Shown in pieces: positions 1 to 10,689 of a stretch of 45,196 nucleotides of DNA. Origin of the DNA: Eubacteriales bacterium (GTDB taxonomy: Bacteria; Bacillota; Clostridia; Christensenellales; CAG-138); assembly GCA_021372675.1 (NCBI GenBank), contig JAJFTZ010000035.1:1-45196 (forward strand), given 5' to 3'. The notes under the pieces are model-generated. The model did not search any database and had not been told where the DNA came from. It saw nothing but the letters and a program-made list of their open reading frames with translations. Numbering within the stretch: the stretch's first letter is position 1; the number at the start of each line of letters is the position of its first letter. The translations under genes were made by a program, and so were the position numbers.

Positions 1-94
1 GCTTAAAGTTCAAAATACGCGCCAGTTCGCCACCAAGCGTAGTCTTGCCGCTCCCATTTGCCCCGAACACGATTATGCCGTGCGGTTTATTCAT
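1..94 (-). CDS. P-loop kinase/ATPase, N-terminal fragment cut by window edge
   Basis: Only the first 31 residues are inside the window. They start MNKPHGIIVFGANGSGKTTL, a beta strand running straight into a Walker A loop (GANGSGKT, residues 11-18). This is the usual start of small nucleoside/shikimate-type kinases and other AAA P-loop proteins. The ATG at 94 follows a weak GGAAAG ribosome site and lies 44 nt downstream of the guaA stop on the same strand, so it may belong to the xpt-guaA transcript. The specific substrate cannot be told from this fragment. Confidence 0.6.
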   Translation of the reverse strand, partial: MNKPHGIIVFGANGSGKTTLGGELARILNFK

Positions 95-138
95 TTAGCC
101 GCTTTCCATTCTGCCGTTTCTCGCAAACCCGTTGCGGC

Positions 139-1662
139 TCATTCCCACTCGATCGTTCCCGGCGGCTTCGACGTGATGTCGTATACCACACGGTTCACGT
201 GGGGCACTTCGGCGATGATGCGCTCGGAGATGCGGCGGAGCACGCCGTAGGGTATTTCCGCCCACTCCACGGTCATGGCGTCGGTGCTCGTCACGGCGCG
301 CACGCCGATGGCGTAATCGTAGGTGCGAAGGTCGCCCATCACGCCCACGCTGCGAAGGCCCGTAAACACCGTGAAGTACTGCCATATGGCGCGGTCGAGG
401 TTTGCTAAGCGAATTTCCTCGCGGAAAATATAGTCGCTTTTTCTTAAAATCTCAAGCTTGTCCTTTGTGATGTCGCCGATGATGCGTATGGCAAGGCCGG
501 GGCCAGGGAAGGGCTGGCGCCATACGAGCTCCTTGGGCATGCCCAGGTGCTCGCCGAGCGCGCGGACTTCGTCCTTGAAAAGCATGCGAAGCGGCTCCAC
601 AAGGCCCTTGAAGCCGATGTCCTTGGGGAGCCCCCCCACGTTGTGGTGGCTTTTGATGGTGGCCGAGCCGGAGGTGCCGCTTTCGATGATATCCGGGTAA
701 ATGGTACCCTGCAAAAGGTAATCCGCGCCGCCGAGCTTCTTCGCCTCCTCCTCGAACACGCGTATGAACTCGGCGCCGATGATCTTGCGCTTTTGCTCGG
801 GCTCGCTTACGCCCTCGAGCTTTTTAAGGAAGCGTTCGCTCGCGTCCACGGCGATCACGTTAAGCTTGAGGTTGTTGCGGTAGTAGGAAAGCACCTCTTC
901 GGCCTCGTTTTGGCGAAGCAGGCCGTGATCCACGAAGATGCAGGTAAGGCGGTCGCCGATGGCGCGGTGCACGAGCACCGCCGCGACGGAGGAATCGACG
1001 CCGCCGCTTAAAGCGCCGAGCACCCGCCCGGAGCCGACCTGCGCGCGGATATCGCTTAAAAGCGTATCCGAAAGCGCGCCGGGGCTGTAGGCGCACGCGC
1101 AGTTGCAGATGTTCTTTAAAAAATTCTTAAAGATCAGCTCGCCCTTTGGCGTGTGCGCGACCTCCGCGTGGAACTGTATGCCGTAAAGCCGCTTTTCGTC
1201 GTTGGCGAAGGCGGCAAAGGGACAGTTTTCGGTATGCGCGACGGAGGTGAAGCCCGCGGGCATTTGCGTGACGGAGTCGTTGTGGTTCATCCAAACGTAG
1301 CCCGCGTCCAAGCCCTCGAGCAAGGGGTGATCCGACGTTTCGACGGGCGTTTTTCCGTACTCCTTGATGGGGGAGGCGGCGATGGAGCCGCCGAACACCT
1401 TGGCGATGTACTGCATGCCGTAGCAGATGCCCAGGATGGGTACGCCGAGGGAAAACACCCCCTCGAGGCAGGTTTTTGCGTTTTCCTCGTAAACGCTGTC
1501 CGGCCCGCCGGTGAAGATGATGCCGTTTAAGCCCTCGCCCCTGATGCGGTCTAGGGGGGCGCTATGAGGCAAAAGTTCGCTGAACACGCCCGCCTCGCGT
1601 ACGCGCCGCGCGATGAGCTGGTTGTATTGGCCGCCGAAATCGAGTACCGCGATACGTTCCAT
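139..1662 (-). CDS. guaA: GMP synthase (glutamine-hydrolysing)
   Basis: Converts XMP, ATP and glutamine to GMP in the cytoplasm. The 507 residues have the full two-domain layout. The N-terminal class I glutamine amidotransferase shows nucleophile Cys80 in GICYGMQ and the His165/Glu167 pair in FHAE. The ATP-pyrophosphatase domain has the PP-loop SGGVDSS at about 219-225. The C-terminal dimerisation domain ends in the family-typical KPPGTIEWE. The ATG at 1662 follows AAGGAG at good spacing. The gene sits 18 nt downstream of xpt, so xanthine salvaged to XMP by Xpt would feed GuaA directly. Length and motifs are all standard. Confidence 0.97.
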   Translation of the reverse strand: MERIAVLDFGGQYNQLIARRVREAGVFSELLPHSAPLDRIRGEGLNGIIFTGGPDSVYEENAKTCLEGVFSLGVPILGICYGMQYIAKVFGGSIAASPIKEYGKTPVETSDHPLLEGLDAGYVWMNHNDSVTQMPAGFTSVAHTENCPFAAFANDEKRLYGIQFHAEVAHTPKGELIFKNFLKNICNCACAYSPGALSDTLLSDIRAQVGSGRVLGALSGGVDSSVAAVLVHRAIGDRLTCIFVDHGLLRQNEAEEVLSYYRNNLKLNVIAVDASERFLKKLEGVSEPEQKRKIIGAEFIRVFEEEAKKLGGADYLLQGTIYPDIIESGTSGSATIKSHHNVGGLPKDIGFKGLVEPLRMLFKDEVRALGEHLGMPKELVWRQPFPGPGLAIRIIGDITKDKLEILRKSDYIFREEIRLANLDRAIWQYFTVFTGLRSVGVMGDLRTYDYAIGVRAVTSTDAMTVEWAEIPYGVLRRISERIIAEVPHVNRVVYDITSKPPGTIEWE

Positions 1663-1680
1663 AAAACTCCTTATCTTAAA

Positions 1681-2253
1681 TCAGCTGCGGAATACGACGC
1701 CGTTTTCGTCCGCCCTCTCGATGATGGCAAGCGACTGCACGTTCACGCCCTGCGACCTCAGGCGGTCGCCGCCGCCCTGAAAACCCTTTTCGATGGCAAC
1801 GCCGATGCCCAAAAGCTCCGCGCCCGCCTGGTTTACGATATCCACAAGCCCGCGAAGCGCCTCGCCGTTTGCTAAAAAGTCGTCCACGATCAGCACCTTA
1901 TCGCCCGACTTGAGCCATTGGGCGCTCATGAGGAGGGTGACCTTCTTTTTGTAGGTGTAGGAAAATATCTCGCTTTGGTAAAGACCGCCCTCGATGTTGT
2001 CGGACTTCGCCTTTTTGGCGAAGATCATGGGCACGCCGAACTCGAGCGCGCAGACCGTGGCGAGGGCGATGCCCGAAGCCTCCACGGTGAGCACGGCGGT
2101 AAGGCCGTCGAGGGAAAAGCGGCGGCGAATCTCCGAAGCTAATTCGCGCATAAATGCCACGTCCACGCGGTGGTTCAAAAAGCCGTCCACCTTGATGATG
2201 TTGCCGGGCAGCACGCGCGCCTCGCGCCGGATGCGCTCCTCAAGAAGTTCCAT
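1681..2253 (-). CDS. xpt: Xanthine phosphoribosyltransferase
   Basis: Transfers ribose-5-phosphate from PRPP to xanthine, giving XMP. The 190-residue product matches the family length when started at the ATG at 2253 (MELLEERIRREA), which has an AAGGGATGG ribosome site upstream. The same frame stays open further upstream but without a better start. The type I PRT signature VLIVDDFLANGEA is present, as are the N-terminal NHRVD and the VEASGIALA segment typical of Xpt/PurR-like PRTs. It is the first gene of the xpt-guaA unit. No purine riboswitch aptamer is visible in its leader, although many Bacillota xpt genes carry one. Confidence 0.93.
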   Translation of the reverse strand: MELLEERIRREARVLPGNIIKVDGFLNHRVDVAFMRELASEIRRRFSLDGLTAVLTVEASGIALATVCALEFGVPMIFAKKAKSDNIEGGLYQSEIFSYTYKKKVTLLMSAQWLKSGDKVLIVDDFLANGEALRGLVDIVNQAGAELLGIGVAIEKGFQGGGDRLRSQGVNVQSLAIIERADENGVVFRS

Positions 2254-2343
2254 AGGAAACCATCCCTTCTTTCTGCGTAAATTTGAAATGTTAAAAACCA
2301 AAAGCGCTTTCGCGCGCGGATACAAAACCACAAGATATTGGTT

Positions 2344-2372
2344 ATTATCGCGCAAAAACTGCAAGATGGCAA
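2344..2372 (-). promoter_or_regulatory. Promoter of xpt-guaA
   Basis: On the minus strand, TTGCCA (plus 2367-2372) and GATAAT (plus 2344-2349) are separated by 17 bp; each matches consensus at five of six positions. The predicted leader is about 85 nt. It contains a short GCGC-GAAA-GCGC hairpin followed by a T-rich stretch, too weak to call an attenuator. Confidence 0.6.
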
Positions 2373-2424
2373 GGGGAGCCGTCATTTTTCGCGCGATGGG
2401 GTTTTACTTATTAAAAAACCGCAC

Positions 2425-2454
2425 TTGACGTTACAAGAATTATAACGTTATAAT
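2425..2454 (+). promoter_or_regulatory. Promoter of the arsR-type/MFS operon
   Basis: TTGACG (2425-2430) and a perfect TATAAT (2449-2454) are separated by 18 bp, 27 nt upstream of the regulator start. The -10 box forms the right arm of a palindrome, so a repressor bound there would block RNA polymerase. Confidence 0.8.
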
Positions 2455-2462
2455 GCATGTAA
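2431..2462. promoter_or_regulatory. 32-bp palindromic operator over the -10 box
   Basis: The core at 2439-2454 (ATTATAACGTTATAAT) is a perfect 16-bp palindrome. The symmetry continues to TTACA at 2431 and TGTAA at 2462. In total 14 of 16 position pairs are complementary over 32 bp. It spans the spacer, the -10 box and the probable start of transcription, which is the usual place for an autorepressed ArsR-type operator. The left arm also reads TATAAT on the minus strand. Confidence 0.75.
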
Positions 2463-2480
2463 TGAATGGGGGAAGAAATT

Positions 2481-3053
2481 ATGGATACCATCATCCTATC
2501 CGGCAAAAGGGAGCTTGCTATTTACATCAACCCGCAGCGCCAGCGGCTATTAAGGTGCATGGAGCTTGCGCAAACGCCGCAAACACCCAAGCGGCTCGCG
2601 GAAAAGATGGACATTTCCCCTTCCGCCGTGCAGCATCATTTAAAGATGCTCATGGAGCTTGGGCTTGTCGAAGTAAGCCATACCGAGCGCATCCATGGGA
2701 TTACCGCAAGCTACTACAGGGCGCTCCCAAAAACCGTGAGCATAGGCGGGCCGCTCGGCAGCCTGCTTCAGGATGAAAGCGCCGCGCAGCGGCTCGCGCT
2801 GATGCAGCATTCCGTTTCCGCCGTGTTCGAGGGGTTTTCTGCGTATTGCAAAGGGGGCGCGGGGCATGCCGGGGAAGACGCGCCGCACGGCGACGTTTTG
2901 ACGGGCATCCTTCACCTCGCGCCGGAAGAGGCGAAGGAGCTGTACGGCATGATCCGCGCTTATCTCGACGCGCACCAAACGTTCGGGGCGGGCAGCGAGC
3001 CCTGGGAGTATGCGCTGATCGCCTACCCCGTGCGGGGGGGAACGGATGCGTAA
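2481..3053 (+). CDS. ArsR-type winged-helix transcriptional regulator
   Basis: The 190-residue protein has an N-terminal winged helix-turn-helix at about residues 22-75. It contains the ArsR-like recognition run AEKMDISPSAVQHHLKMLME and a following beta wing. The C-terminal half (about 85-190) is not recognised and probably holds the sensing or dimer part. The ATG at 2481 is preferred over the ATG at 2466 because GGGGGAAG lies 7 nt upstream of it. It overlaps the MFS gene by 8 nt, so regulator and transporter are translationally coupled. It likely represses its own operon through the 2431-2462 palindrome (inference). The ligand is unknown: no metal-binding Cys cluster is visible. Confidence 0.85.
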   Translation: MDTIILSGKRELAIYINPQRQRLLRCMELAQTPQTPKRLAEKMDISPSAVQHHLKMLMELGLVEVSHTERIHGITASYYRALPKTVSIGGPLGSLLQDESAAQRLALMQHSVSAVFEGFSAYCKGGAGHAGEDAPHGDVLTGILHLAPEEAKELYGMIRAYLDAHQTFGAGSEPWEYALIAYPVRGGTDA

Positions 3054-4269
3054 AAGCTACGGGCTTCTCATCCTCCTGAATAATTTCGCAACCGGTGTCA
3101 TGTCGCCCGTGTTAACGCTCGCGCTCCTCGCGCATGGGGCATCCATCCAAAACGTGTCGCTTTTTCTCGGCATCTATTCCCTTACGGTGATCGCGGCGGA
3201 ATTCCCAAGCGGCGTATTCGCGGATTTGTGCGGCCGGAAAAAGGCGTATTTGGTTTCCGCCGCGCTGCGCGGTATAAGCTGCTGCGCTTTGCTTTTGTCC
3301 AACGCCGTCCCCATGCTCGCCGCCGCCATGGTGCTGCAGGGCCTGGGGCGCGCGTTTTCCTCCGGCAGCATCGACGCGCTGGCGATGGACGAGGCCGTCT
3401 CAAGCGGGGGAGAAATCGTAAAGGTGTCCGCGCAGATTTCCGTGATGGAAAGCGTGGGCCTGGCGGCGGGCGCGCTCGCGGGCGGGCTGATCTCTGGCCT
3501 CGGCGCGCGGTACGAGGGTAACCTTGCCACAACCCTTGCGCTTTCCGCGCTGGTTTTTTTGGGCACGGCCATCTTCGTGCGCGAGGTTTTACCCCCGCGC
3601 GCGGAAGGTGAAGCCTTAAAGCTTAAGCATCTGGGTGTGCAGGTGCGCGAAAGCCTCTCCTTTGCCGCGCAAGGGGGAACGGTGCGCATGCTTCTTGTGT
3701 TTTCCGCACTCACGGGCTTTGCGCTCATCTCCATAGAAACCTATTGGCAGCCGGCGCTTTTATCGCTTTCGCCGCTCCCCGCCGTTTTCGGGGCGGTCAG
3801 CTTTTTTGGCTTTGCCTGCGTGGTTTTGGGCAGCAAGCTTGCCGAGCGGCTTTTAACAAGGTGCCCGCGCGGCGGCGTCGCGGCGTCGCTCGGGCTTAAG
3901 GCGCTTTTTGGCGCGTGCCTCGGGCTGCTTGCGCTTCCCGGGAAAACGCTGCCGTTTGTAGGCGTTTACGCGCTCCTCTACTTGTTCCTCGGAAGCGGCG
4001 GCGTGGCCGAAAGCGCTCTTTTAAACCAACAGGCGCCGCCGGAGCAGCGCGCGAGCATTCTTTCGCTTTTTTCGTTCGCGCTGCAGATCGGCGGGCTTCT
4101 CGCTTCGTTGTGCGGGGCTCTCGTAAGCGCGCATGCCGATTTCAGATACCTCTGGTACCTCGCGGGCGGGCTGCTCCTTTTGGGCGTCGCCGCGTTTACG
4201 CTGCTCCGTGTCGTCCGGTACGCAAAAGCGCGGTCGGACGCCGGGGCATCCGGGAAGGAGAGCGCGTAA
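3046..4269 (+). CDS. MFS transporter, drug-exporter-like
   Basis: A 407-residue integral membrane protein with about 12 predicted hydrophobic helices. MFS motif A is present between helices 2 and 3 (GVFADLCGRKKA, about residues 56-67), and a long charged loop follows helix 6 (about 180-205). This places it in the 12-helix major facilitator superfamily, where small compounds are moved with protons. The ATG at 3046 follows GGGGGG and overlaps the regulator stop. Coupling to an ArsR-type repressor suggests efflux of the regulator's inducer (inference). No clear terminator follows before clpB. Confidence 0.88.
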   Translation: MRKSYGLLILLNNFATGVMSPVLTLALLAHGASIQNVSLFLGIYSLTVIAAEFPSGVFADLCGRKKAYLVSAALRGISCCALLLSNAVPMLAAAMVLQGLGRAFSSGSIDALAMDEAVSSGGEIVKVSAQISVMESVGLAAGALAGGLISGLGARYEGNLATTLALSALVFLGTAIFVREVLPPRAEGEALKLKHLGVQVRESLSFAAQGGTVRMLLVFSALTGFALISIETYWQPALLSLSPLPAVFGAVSFFGFACVVLGSKLAERLLTRCPRGGVAASLGLKALFGACLGLLALPGKTLPFVGVYALLYLFLGSGGVAESALLNQQAPPEQRASILSLFSFALQIGGLLASLCGALVSAHADFRYLWYLAGGLLLLGVAAFTLLRVVRYAKARSDAGASGKESA

Positions 4270-4448
4270 AGCCCGCTTCATTTCCCGCAAAGAAAAGGAA
4301 AGACATGCGCAACGGTTCTCCGCCGCGGCATGCCTTTTTTCGTACGCCTTTCACAAATCTTTCAAAATCTTCTTCGCTTTCTTCACGGCCATACTATAAT
4401 GTGCTGTTATAATCGTACCGAATGAAAACCCCAAGGAGGTGACGGCGC

Positions 4449-7046
<2,598 letters not shown>

Positions 7047-7057
7047 GGTAAAAGAGA

Positions 7058-7084
7058 GGGCGGGATTTTCATCCCGCCCTTTTT
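7058..7084 (+). terminator. Rho-independent terminator of clpB
   Basis: A perfect 9-bp stem (GGGCGGGAT at 7058-7066 with ATCCCGCCC at 7071-7079), TTTC loop, and a run of T from 7080. It starts 12 nt after the clpB stop. Confidence 0.92.
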
Positions 7085-7096
7085 CGTAAAACGTCC

Positions 7097-7216
7097 TTAC
7101 TTTTGCGCAACGCAAAACGGGTTGCCGTCGGGGTCGCGCAGCACCACAAAGTCCGCGTCGGGCGGGTAATTCCATTCAGCCCGCGCCGCGCCGAGCGCGA
7201 GAAGCCTTTCTTTTAA
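7097..7216 (-). pseudogene. Remnant of a VOC/glyoxalase-family gene (C-terminal 39 codons)
   Basis: An open stretch of 39 codons ends in a normal stop at 7097-7099 and begins directly after an in-frame TAA (7217-7219), with no start codon or ribosome site. It translates to LKERLLALGAARAEWNYPPD followed by ADFVVLRDPDGNPFCVAQK. The string VLRDPDGNPFCV is the closing beta strand and metal-site region of glyoxalase-like VOC proteins. The N-terminal two thirds are missing and the region upstream is the hairpin repeat at 7239-7266, so the gene was probably truncated when that region was rearranged. Confidence 0.7.
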
Positions 7217-7238
7217 TTATCCGTCAAAAGTTTCTTTT

Positions 7239-7266
7239 GGTTCTTTTCTTTTCAAAGAAAAGAACC
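7239..7266. repeat. Hairpin repeat, copy A, directly behind the GPH stop codon
   Basis: A perfect inverted repeat, GGTTCTTTTCTTT and AAAGAAAAGAACC, with a 2-nt loop. Read in the direction of the upstream gene (minus) it starts two bases after the stop and is followed by CAAAAGAAACTTTTG. Copy B (35219-35258) has the same plan behind galM. It may also act as a weak terminator for the symporter gene. Confidence 0.65.
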
Positions 7267-7268
7267 GC

Positions 7269-8675
7269 TTACTCCCGTATCTCGCCGCGGGCCTTCAAAT
7301 CCTCGAGTATTTTTGCATACATCTTCTCGTCGATCTTGAATTTCCACAGGTACACGATGTAGCCGAGCACGATCGTGACGAGGGGCAGAGCGAACATGGC
7401 GACCTTGAGCGAGTTGATGCCCGCGGGCGTGACGTCGGCGGGGGTGGCGGCGCTGTTGATGCCGGAAACGATAACGGTCGCGCCCACGACGGCGTTAGCG
7501 ATGGCCGCGCCGATCTTATTGATGAAGGGCTGCAGCGCAAAGGTCACGCTTTCGCTGCGGCGGCCGAGCTTCCACTGGCCGTACTCAATGCTGTCGGCGA
7601 GGAACATAAGCATCAAAAGCTGTATGAACGCCTGACCGATGAACAATAGCATGCCCGCGGTGCCGATGAACACCATCGGGTCGAGCATGAGGCCGAAAAG
7701 CGCTGTTGCGCCGTCCGGCACAAAGAAGAACACGGCATAGCCTAAGAGTACCAAAATGGTGCCGAGCGTATAGAGCACCTTGCGGTTCCACTTTTTGCTG
7801 AACAGCGGGAAGATGGCGAGGGCGAGTATCTGCGCCACGCCCAGCACCACGCCGAAGATGGAATACATGTTTTCGTTGCCGTATACGTATTTGAAATAGT
7901 AGGTGCCGAAGCTTGTGGTGATGGAGTAGCCGATCATAAAAAGCGACATGGATATGGCGGTGAACATGAGCTGGTCGTTTTTAAAGATGGCGCGTCCAAG
8001 CTCCCTGAGGCTGGCGTTTTCCTGCGGCTCCGCAGCGAGGTGCGGCTCACGCACGCCGAACACCGTAATGGCCTGTCCGCCCACCATCAGCGCCGCGCAG
8101 GCGAGGGTGAATACGAACCAGCCCTTCATATCGGAGCCGAACACGTCGCCGAGCCAGCCGGTAAGGGGCATGATGGCGCCTACCACCACGAACAGGCCCA
8201 CGTTTGCGCAGATGCGGGCGATGGCGCCGATCTTCTCACGCTCCTTCTGGTCGAGCGAAAGCGAGGGCAGCATAGACCAGTAGCCGATGTCGTTGGCGGT
8301 GAAGGCCACGTCCCACAGCAGGTATAAAATAGCGAAGAAGATCACATAGGCGATGCCCGTGAGCTTGAAATCCGCAAACATCAGCACGGTGATGACGGCG
8401 GTGCCGAGCGCGCCCCATGCGATGTAAGGCTTGAACTTGCCGTGCTTGCCGCGCGTGTTATCGACAATGGCGCCCATGATGGGGTCGTTTACGGCGTCGA
8501 AAATACGCGCCACGAGCAAAACGACCGTAATCCACCACATGGTGGCGTCGTCGAGGTTTACGACCTCCGTCATGTAGAATAAAAGATACATGCTCACGAG
8601 GGTGTAGAGCATGTCGCGCCCTATGGTGCCTAGGCCGAAGGTCCACCGGTTCTTGGCATACTGGTTTTCTGTCAT
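7269..8675 (-). CDS. GPH-family sugar:cation symporter (MelB-like)
   Basis: A 468-residue, roughly 12-helix transporter of the glycoside-pentoside-hexuronide:cation symporter family. The family signs are the start NRWTFGLGTIGRDMLYTLVS, the helix-2 cation-site motif ARIFDAVNDPIMG (about 56-68) with its conserved aspartates, and the following loop VDNTRGKHGKFKPYIAWG. These proteins take up sugars or glycosides with Na+ or H+; the sugar cannot be named. The ATG at 8675 follows AGAGGAG. No glycosidase gene is adjacent, which is unusual for this family. The gene stands alone between a terminator and the hairpin repeat. Confidence 0.9.
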   Translation of the reverse strand: MTENQYAKNRWTFGLGTIGRDMLYTLVSMYLLFYMTEVVNLDDATMWWITVVLLVARIFDAVNDPIMGAIVDNTRGKHGKFKPYIAWGALGTAVITVLMFADFKLTGIAYVIFFAILYLLWDVAFTANDIGYWSMLPSLSLDQKEREKIGAIARICANVGLFVVVGAIMPLTGWLGDVFGSDMKGWFVFTLACAALMVGGQAITVFGVREPHLAAEPQENASLRELGRAIFKNDQLMFTAISMSLFMIGYSITTSFGTYYFKYVYGNENMYSIFGVVLGVAQILALAIFPLFSKKWNRKVLYTLGTILVLLGYAVFFFVPDGATALFGLMLDPMVFIGTAGMLLFIGQAFIQLLMLMFLADSIEYGQWKLGRRSESVTFALQPFINKIGAAIANAVVGATVIVSGINSAATPADVTPAGINSLKVAMFALPLVTIVLGYIVYLWKFKIDEKMYAKILEDLKARGEIRE

Positions 8676-8723
8676 AGCGGAACCGCTCCTCTTTGCGAAA
8701 GTCGAAGATATGAGTTGATAACA

Positions 8724-8732
8724 AGTATAGCA
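8724..8732 (-). promoter_or_regulatory. Candidate extended -10 promoter of the symporter gene
   Basis: The minus strand reads TGCTATACT, an extended -10 box (TGn plus TATACT), about 49 nt upstream of the ATG. No good -35 is present, as is usual for extended -10 promoters. Confidence 0.4.
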
Positions 8733-8763
8733 TAATCCCGCGCGGCGCGCACGGGGTTTAGCT

Positions 8764-8794
8764 AAAAAGGCCGCCGCGGAATCCCGCGGCGGCC
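8764..8794 (-). terminator. Terminator of the opp operon
   Basis: Read on the minus strand, GGCCGCCGCGG pairs perfectly with CCGCGGCGGCC (11 bp, plus 8769-8779 and 8784-8794) around a 4-nt loop. Five T follow (plus A at 8764-8768). It lies 30 nt behind the oppA-type stop codon. Confidence 0.92.
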
Positions 8795-8823
8795 TCGTGT
8801 GCTGAACTTACGCTTGGAAACGC

Positions 8824-10596
8824 TTACCTGCCGAACTGGCAATCGTTGTTGCCGGACTCGGTGATCCACATTTCAAGCATGTTGATCGGGTCGTTGAAGT
8901 CTGCGATCCAGCCGGCACGGGAGATATCGTAGTTACCGGCCTTGCGCTCGGCAAGCAGGGTATCCCAGTCGAGCGTGCGGATGGTCATGTTGATGCCCAC
9001 GGCCGCAAGATCCTGCTGGATGCACTCGGCGATGGCGACGTGGCCGGTGCTCTCATTGATGAGGTACTCGAAGTTGATCGGGGTCGATGCGGAGAGCTTG
9101 CCGTTTTCGAACGTATAGCCGGCGCTCTCGAGCAGGGCGATCGCCTGTTCCACTTCGGGGGTGGTGCCTACGTAGCCGTCTTCACCGTTGGGGTAGTTCC
9201 AGCCGCTCGCATCCTTGAACACGCCGCCGTTACCATTGAGCATGCCCGAGGGGATGAAGCTGGTGGCCGGGATCTGGCCGGTCTGGCCCACGACCTCGCA
9301 GATGTACTCGCGGTCGATCAGCAAGCTGAACGCGCGGCGCATCGCGGAAGCCTCTTCGGGGGTCTTGCCCGTGAACAGCGGGGACTTGACGTTAAATTCC
9401 ACATAGTAGGTACCGAGCTGCGGCACTACGTAGAACTCGGGATCGTTGGTCTGGAGCAGGGTCTGAATTTCATCGTTGGGAACGGTATCGATGAAGCTCA
9501 GGTCGCCCGCGCGGTAGGCGGCGTAGATCGCCACGTCATCCGCGGAAAGCATGAACTCCAGGCGCTCGCACTTCACGTTGGCGGCATCCCAGTAGTTGGG
9601 GTTCTTCACGTAGACCATGCTCTCGTTGTGGGTCCAGCTCTCGAGCACGAACGGGCCGCTCGAGACGAAGCCGGCTTCAAGCGCCCAGGCGCCGGCATCG
9701 GCAATGGTGCCGTCGGCGTTGAGGTAGCCCGGGGCGGCCTCAACCTGATCCTGCTTCACGGCGAAGAAGGTCGGGAACGCCATAAGGTCGAGCATGTAGG
9801 CGCACGGCGCGCTCAGAACGACCGTGAGCTTGTTGCCGTCGGCCGTGACTTGGAGCGCATTGGGATCGGCGTCGCCATAACCGGCGATGCCGGCGAACAT
9901 GTAGGAGTAATCGGCGCCGGTCTGCGGGTTGGCAGCGCGCTTCCAGGAGTATTCAAAGTCCTTGGCGGTAAGGGGCGAGCCGTCGCTCCACATAAGGCCG
10001 TCGCGGAGGGTGAACACATAGGTCAGGCCATCGGCGGACATTTCATAGCCGGTGGCGAAGTTGGGGGCGGGCAGGCCGTCGGGGCCGTAGGTGTAAAGGC
10101 CGCCGAAGCTGTTCGCCGCGAGGCAGGCGCCGTCAACGCTGCTGTTGAGGGCGGGGTCGAGACGATCGGGCTCGGAAGCGATCTGGAGCTTCAGCGTGGT
10201 GTTGCCGCCAACGGTGACGCCCGCGAAGAACTTCGTGCCGAAAAGGTTCGAGTAGAAGCCGGTCATGTCGGACTTCATCATGTAGCTGTCGTTGTAATAG
10301 TAAATAGGCATGACAGCGCCGGTATCCATGAGCTTGTCCTCAGCCTGGTGCATCAGCTCCACGCGGTTTGCGAAGTCGGTCGTGGTTTTGATCTCGGTGA
10401 TCAGGCTGTCGTAGCTTGCCCACTCGGGACGGGGATCGGTCTCTACGGGGGCGGTGGCGCCGCCGTCGGTAGTCGCGGGCGCGGCGGGCGCGGGCGTGTT
10501 GTTGTTGCCGCCTTCATTGGCGGGCTGACAGGCTGCCGCGATCGAGAAAACCATCAGCAGAGCGATGAGCAGCGCGATGAGTTTCGTGGTCTTCAT
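8824..10596 (-). CDS. Oligopeptide-binding lipoprotein (OppA type), circularly permuted
   Basis: Substrate-binding protein (SBP_bac_5 / cluster C fold) of the opp operon, 590 residues. A lipoprotein signal peptide ends at Cys23 (FSIAAAC), and a low-complexity linker runs to about 54. Residues about 55-129 (PEWASYDSLITEIKTTTD through GTKFFAGVTV) are the block that normally closes the C-terminal end of this family. The usual mature N-terminus (TTLKLQIASEPDRLDPALN) only begins at about residue 133. The protein ends abruptly at NNDCQFGR, the place where the moved block would normally continue. The binding protein at 20821-22737 has the homologous block at its C-terminus (about 540-600). Total length is normal, so nothing essential is lost: the order is changed. 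It is the last gene of oppB-C-D-F-A, with RBS AAGGAGG. Function as a peptide receptor is likely; the fold's two ends lie in the same lobe, so permutation could be tolerated (inference). Confidence 0.9.
   Translation of the reverse strand: MKTTKLIALLIALLMVFSIAAACQPANEGGNNNTPAPAAPATTDGGATAPVETDPRPEWASYDSLITEIKTTTDFANRVELMHQAEDKLMDTGAVMPIYYYNDSYMMKSDMTGFYSNLFGTKFFAGVTVGGNTTLKLQIASEPDRLDPALNSSVDGACLAANSFGGLYTYGPDGLPAPNFATGYEMSADGLTYVFTLRDGLMWSDGSPLTAKDFEYSWKRAANPQTGADYSYMFAGIAGYGDADPNALQVTADGNKLTVVLSAPCAYMLDLMAFPTFFAVKQDQVEAAPGYLNADGTIADAGAWALEAGFVSSGPFVLESWTHNESMVYVKNPNYWDAANVKCERLEFMLSADDVAIYAAYRAGDLSFIDTVPNDEIQTLLQTNDPEFYVVPQLGTYYVEFNVKSPLFTGKTPEEASAMRRAFSLLIDREYICEVVGQTGQIPATSFIPSGMLNGNGGVFKDASGWNYPNGEDGYVGTTPEVEQAIALLESAGYTFENGKLSASTPINFEYLINESTGHVAIAECIQQDLAAVGINMTIRTLDWDTLLAERKAGNYDISRAGWIADFNDPINMLEMWITESGNNDCQFGR
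10210..10434 (-). other. Relocated C-terminal block inside the oppA-type gene
   Basis: Codons about 55-129 of the binding protein. The pattern Y..LI.EIK..TD.A.R......AE..L...GAVMP.YYYND (helix, helix, strand) matches the C-terminal pattern of the second binding protein in this window (YYAKIEEAKALTDTAARYAA, then LVEHAILVPYMIMPAYY). Its downstream edge runs in frame into the normal mature N-terminus, and its upstream edge joins the Ala/Pro/Thr linker behind the lipobox. Confidence 0.75.
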
Positions 10597-10689
10597 GTTT
10601 CTTCCTCCTTATTTTTTATAGCAACCGCGGCCGGAAGTTTCCGGCACCGGCTGATACCGTAAGGTAAGGCGAACCCCTGCGCCTGAAAG

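Noticed and set aside
2254..2420. Purine riboswitch upstream of xpt
   Set aside because: None of the conserved aptamer loop sequences of the guanine riboswitch is present in the leader.
4270..4448. CIRCE or CtsR operator upstream of clpB
   Set aside because: No TTAGCACTC/GAGTGCTAA pair and no AGGTCAAA direct repeat were found.
9040..10662. 540-codon open frame opposite the oppA-type gene
   Set aside because: It mirrors a clear gene in a GC-rich genome, is rich in Val/Gly/His/Arg runs, and has no family motif or ribosome site.
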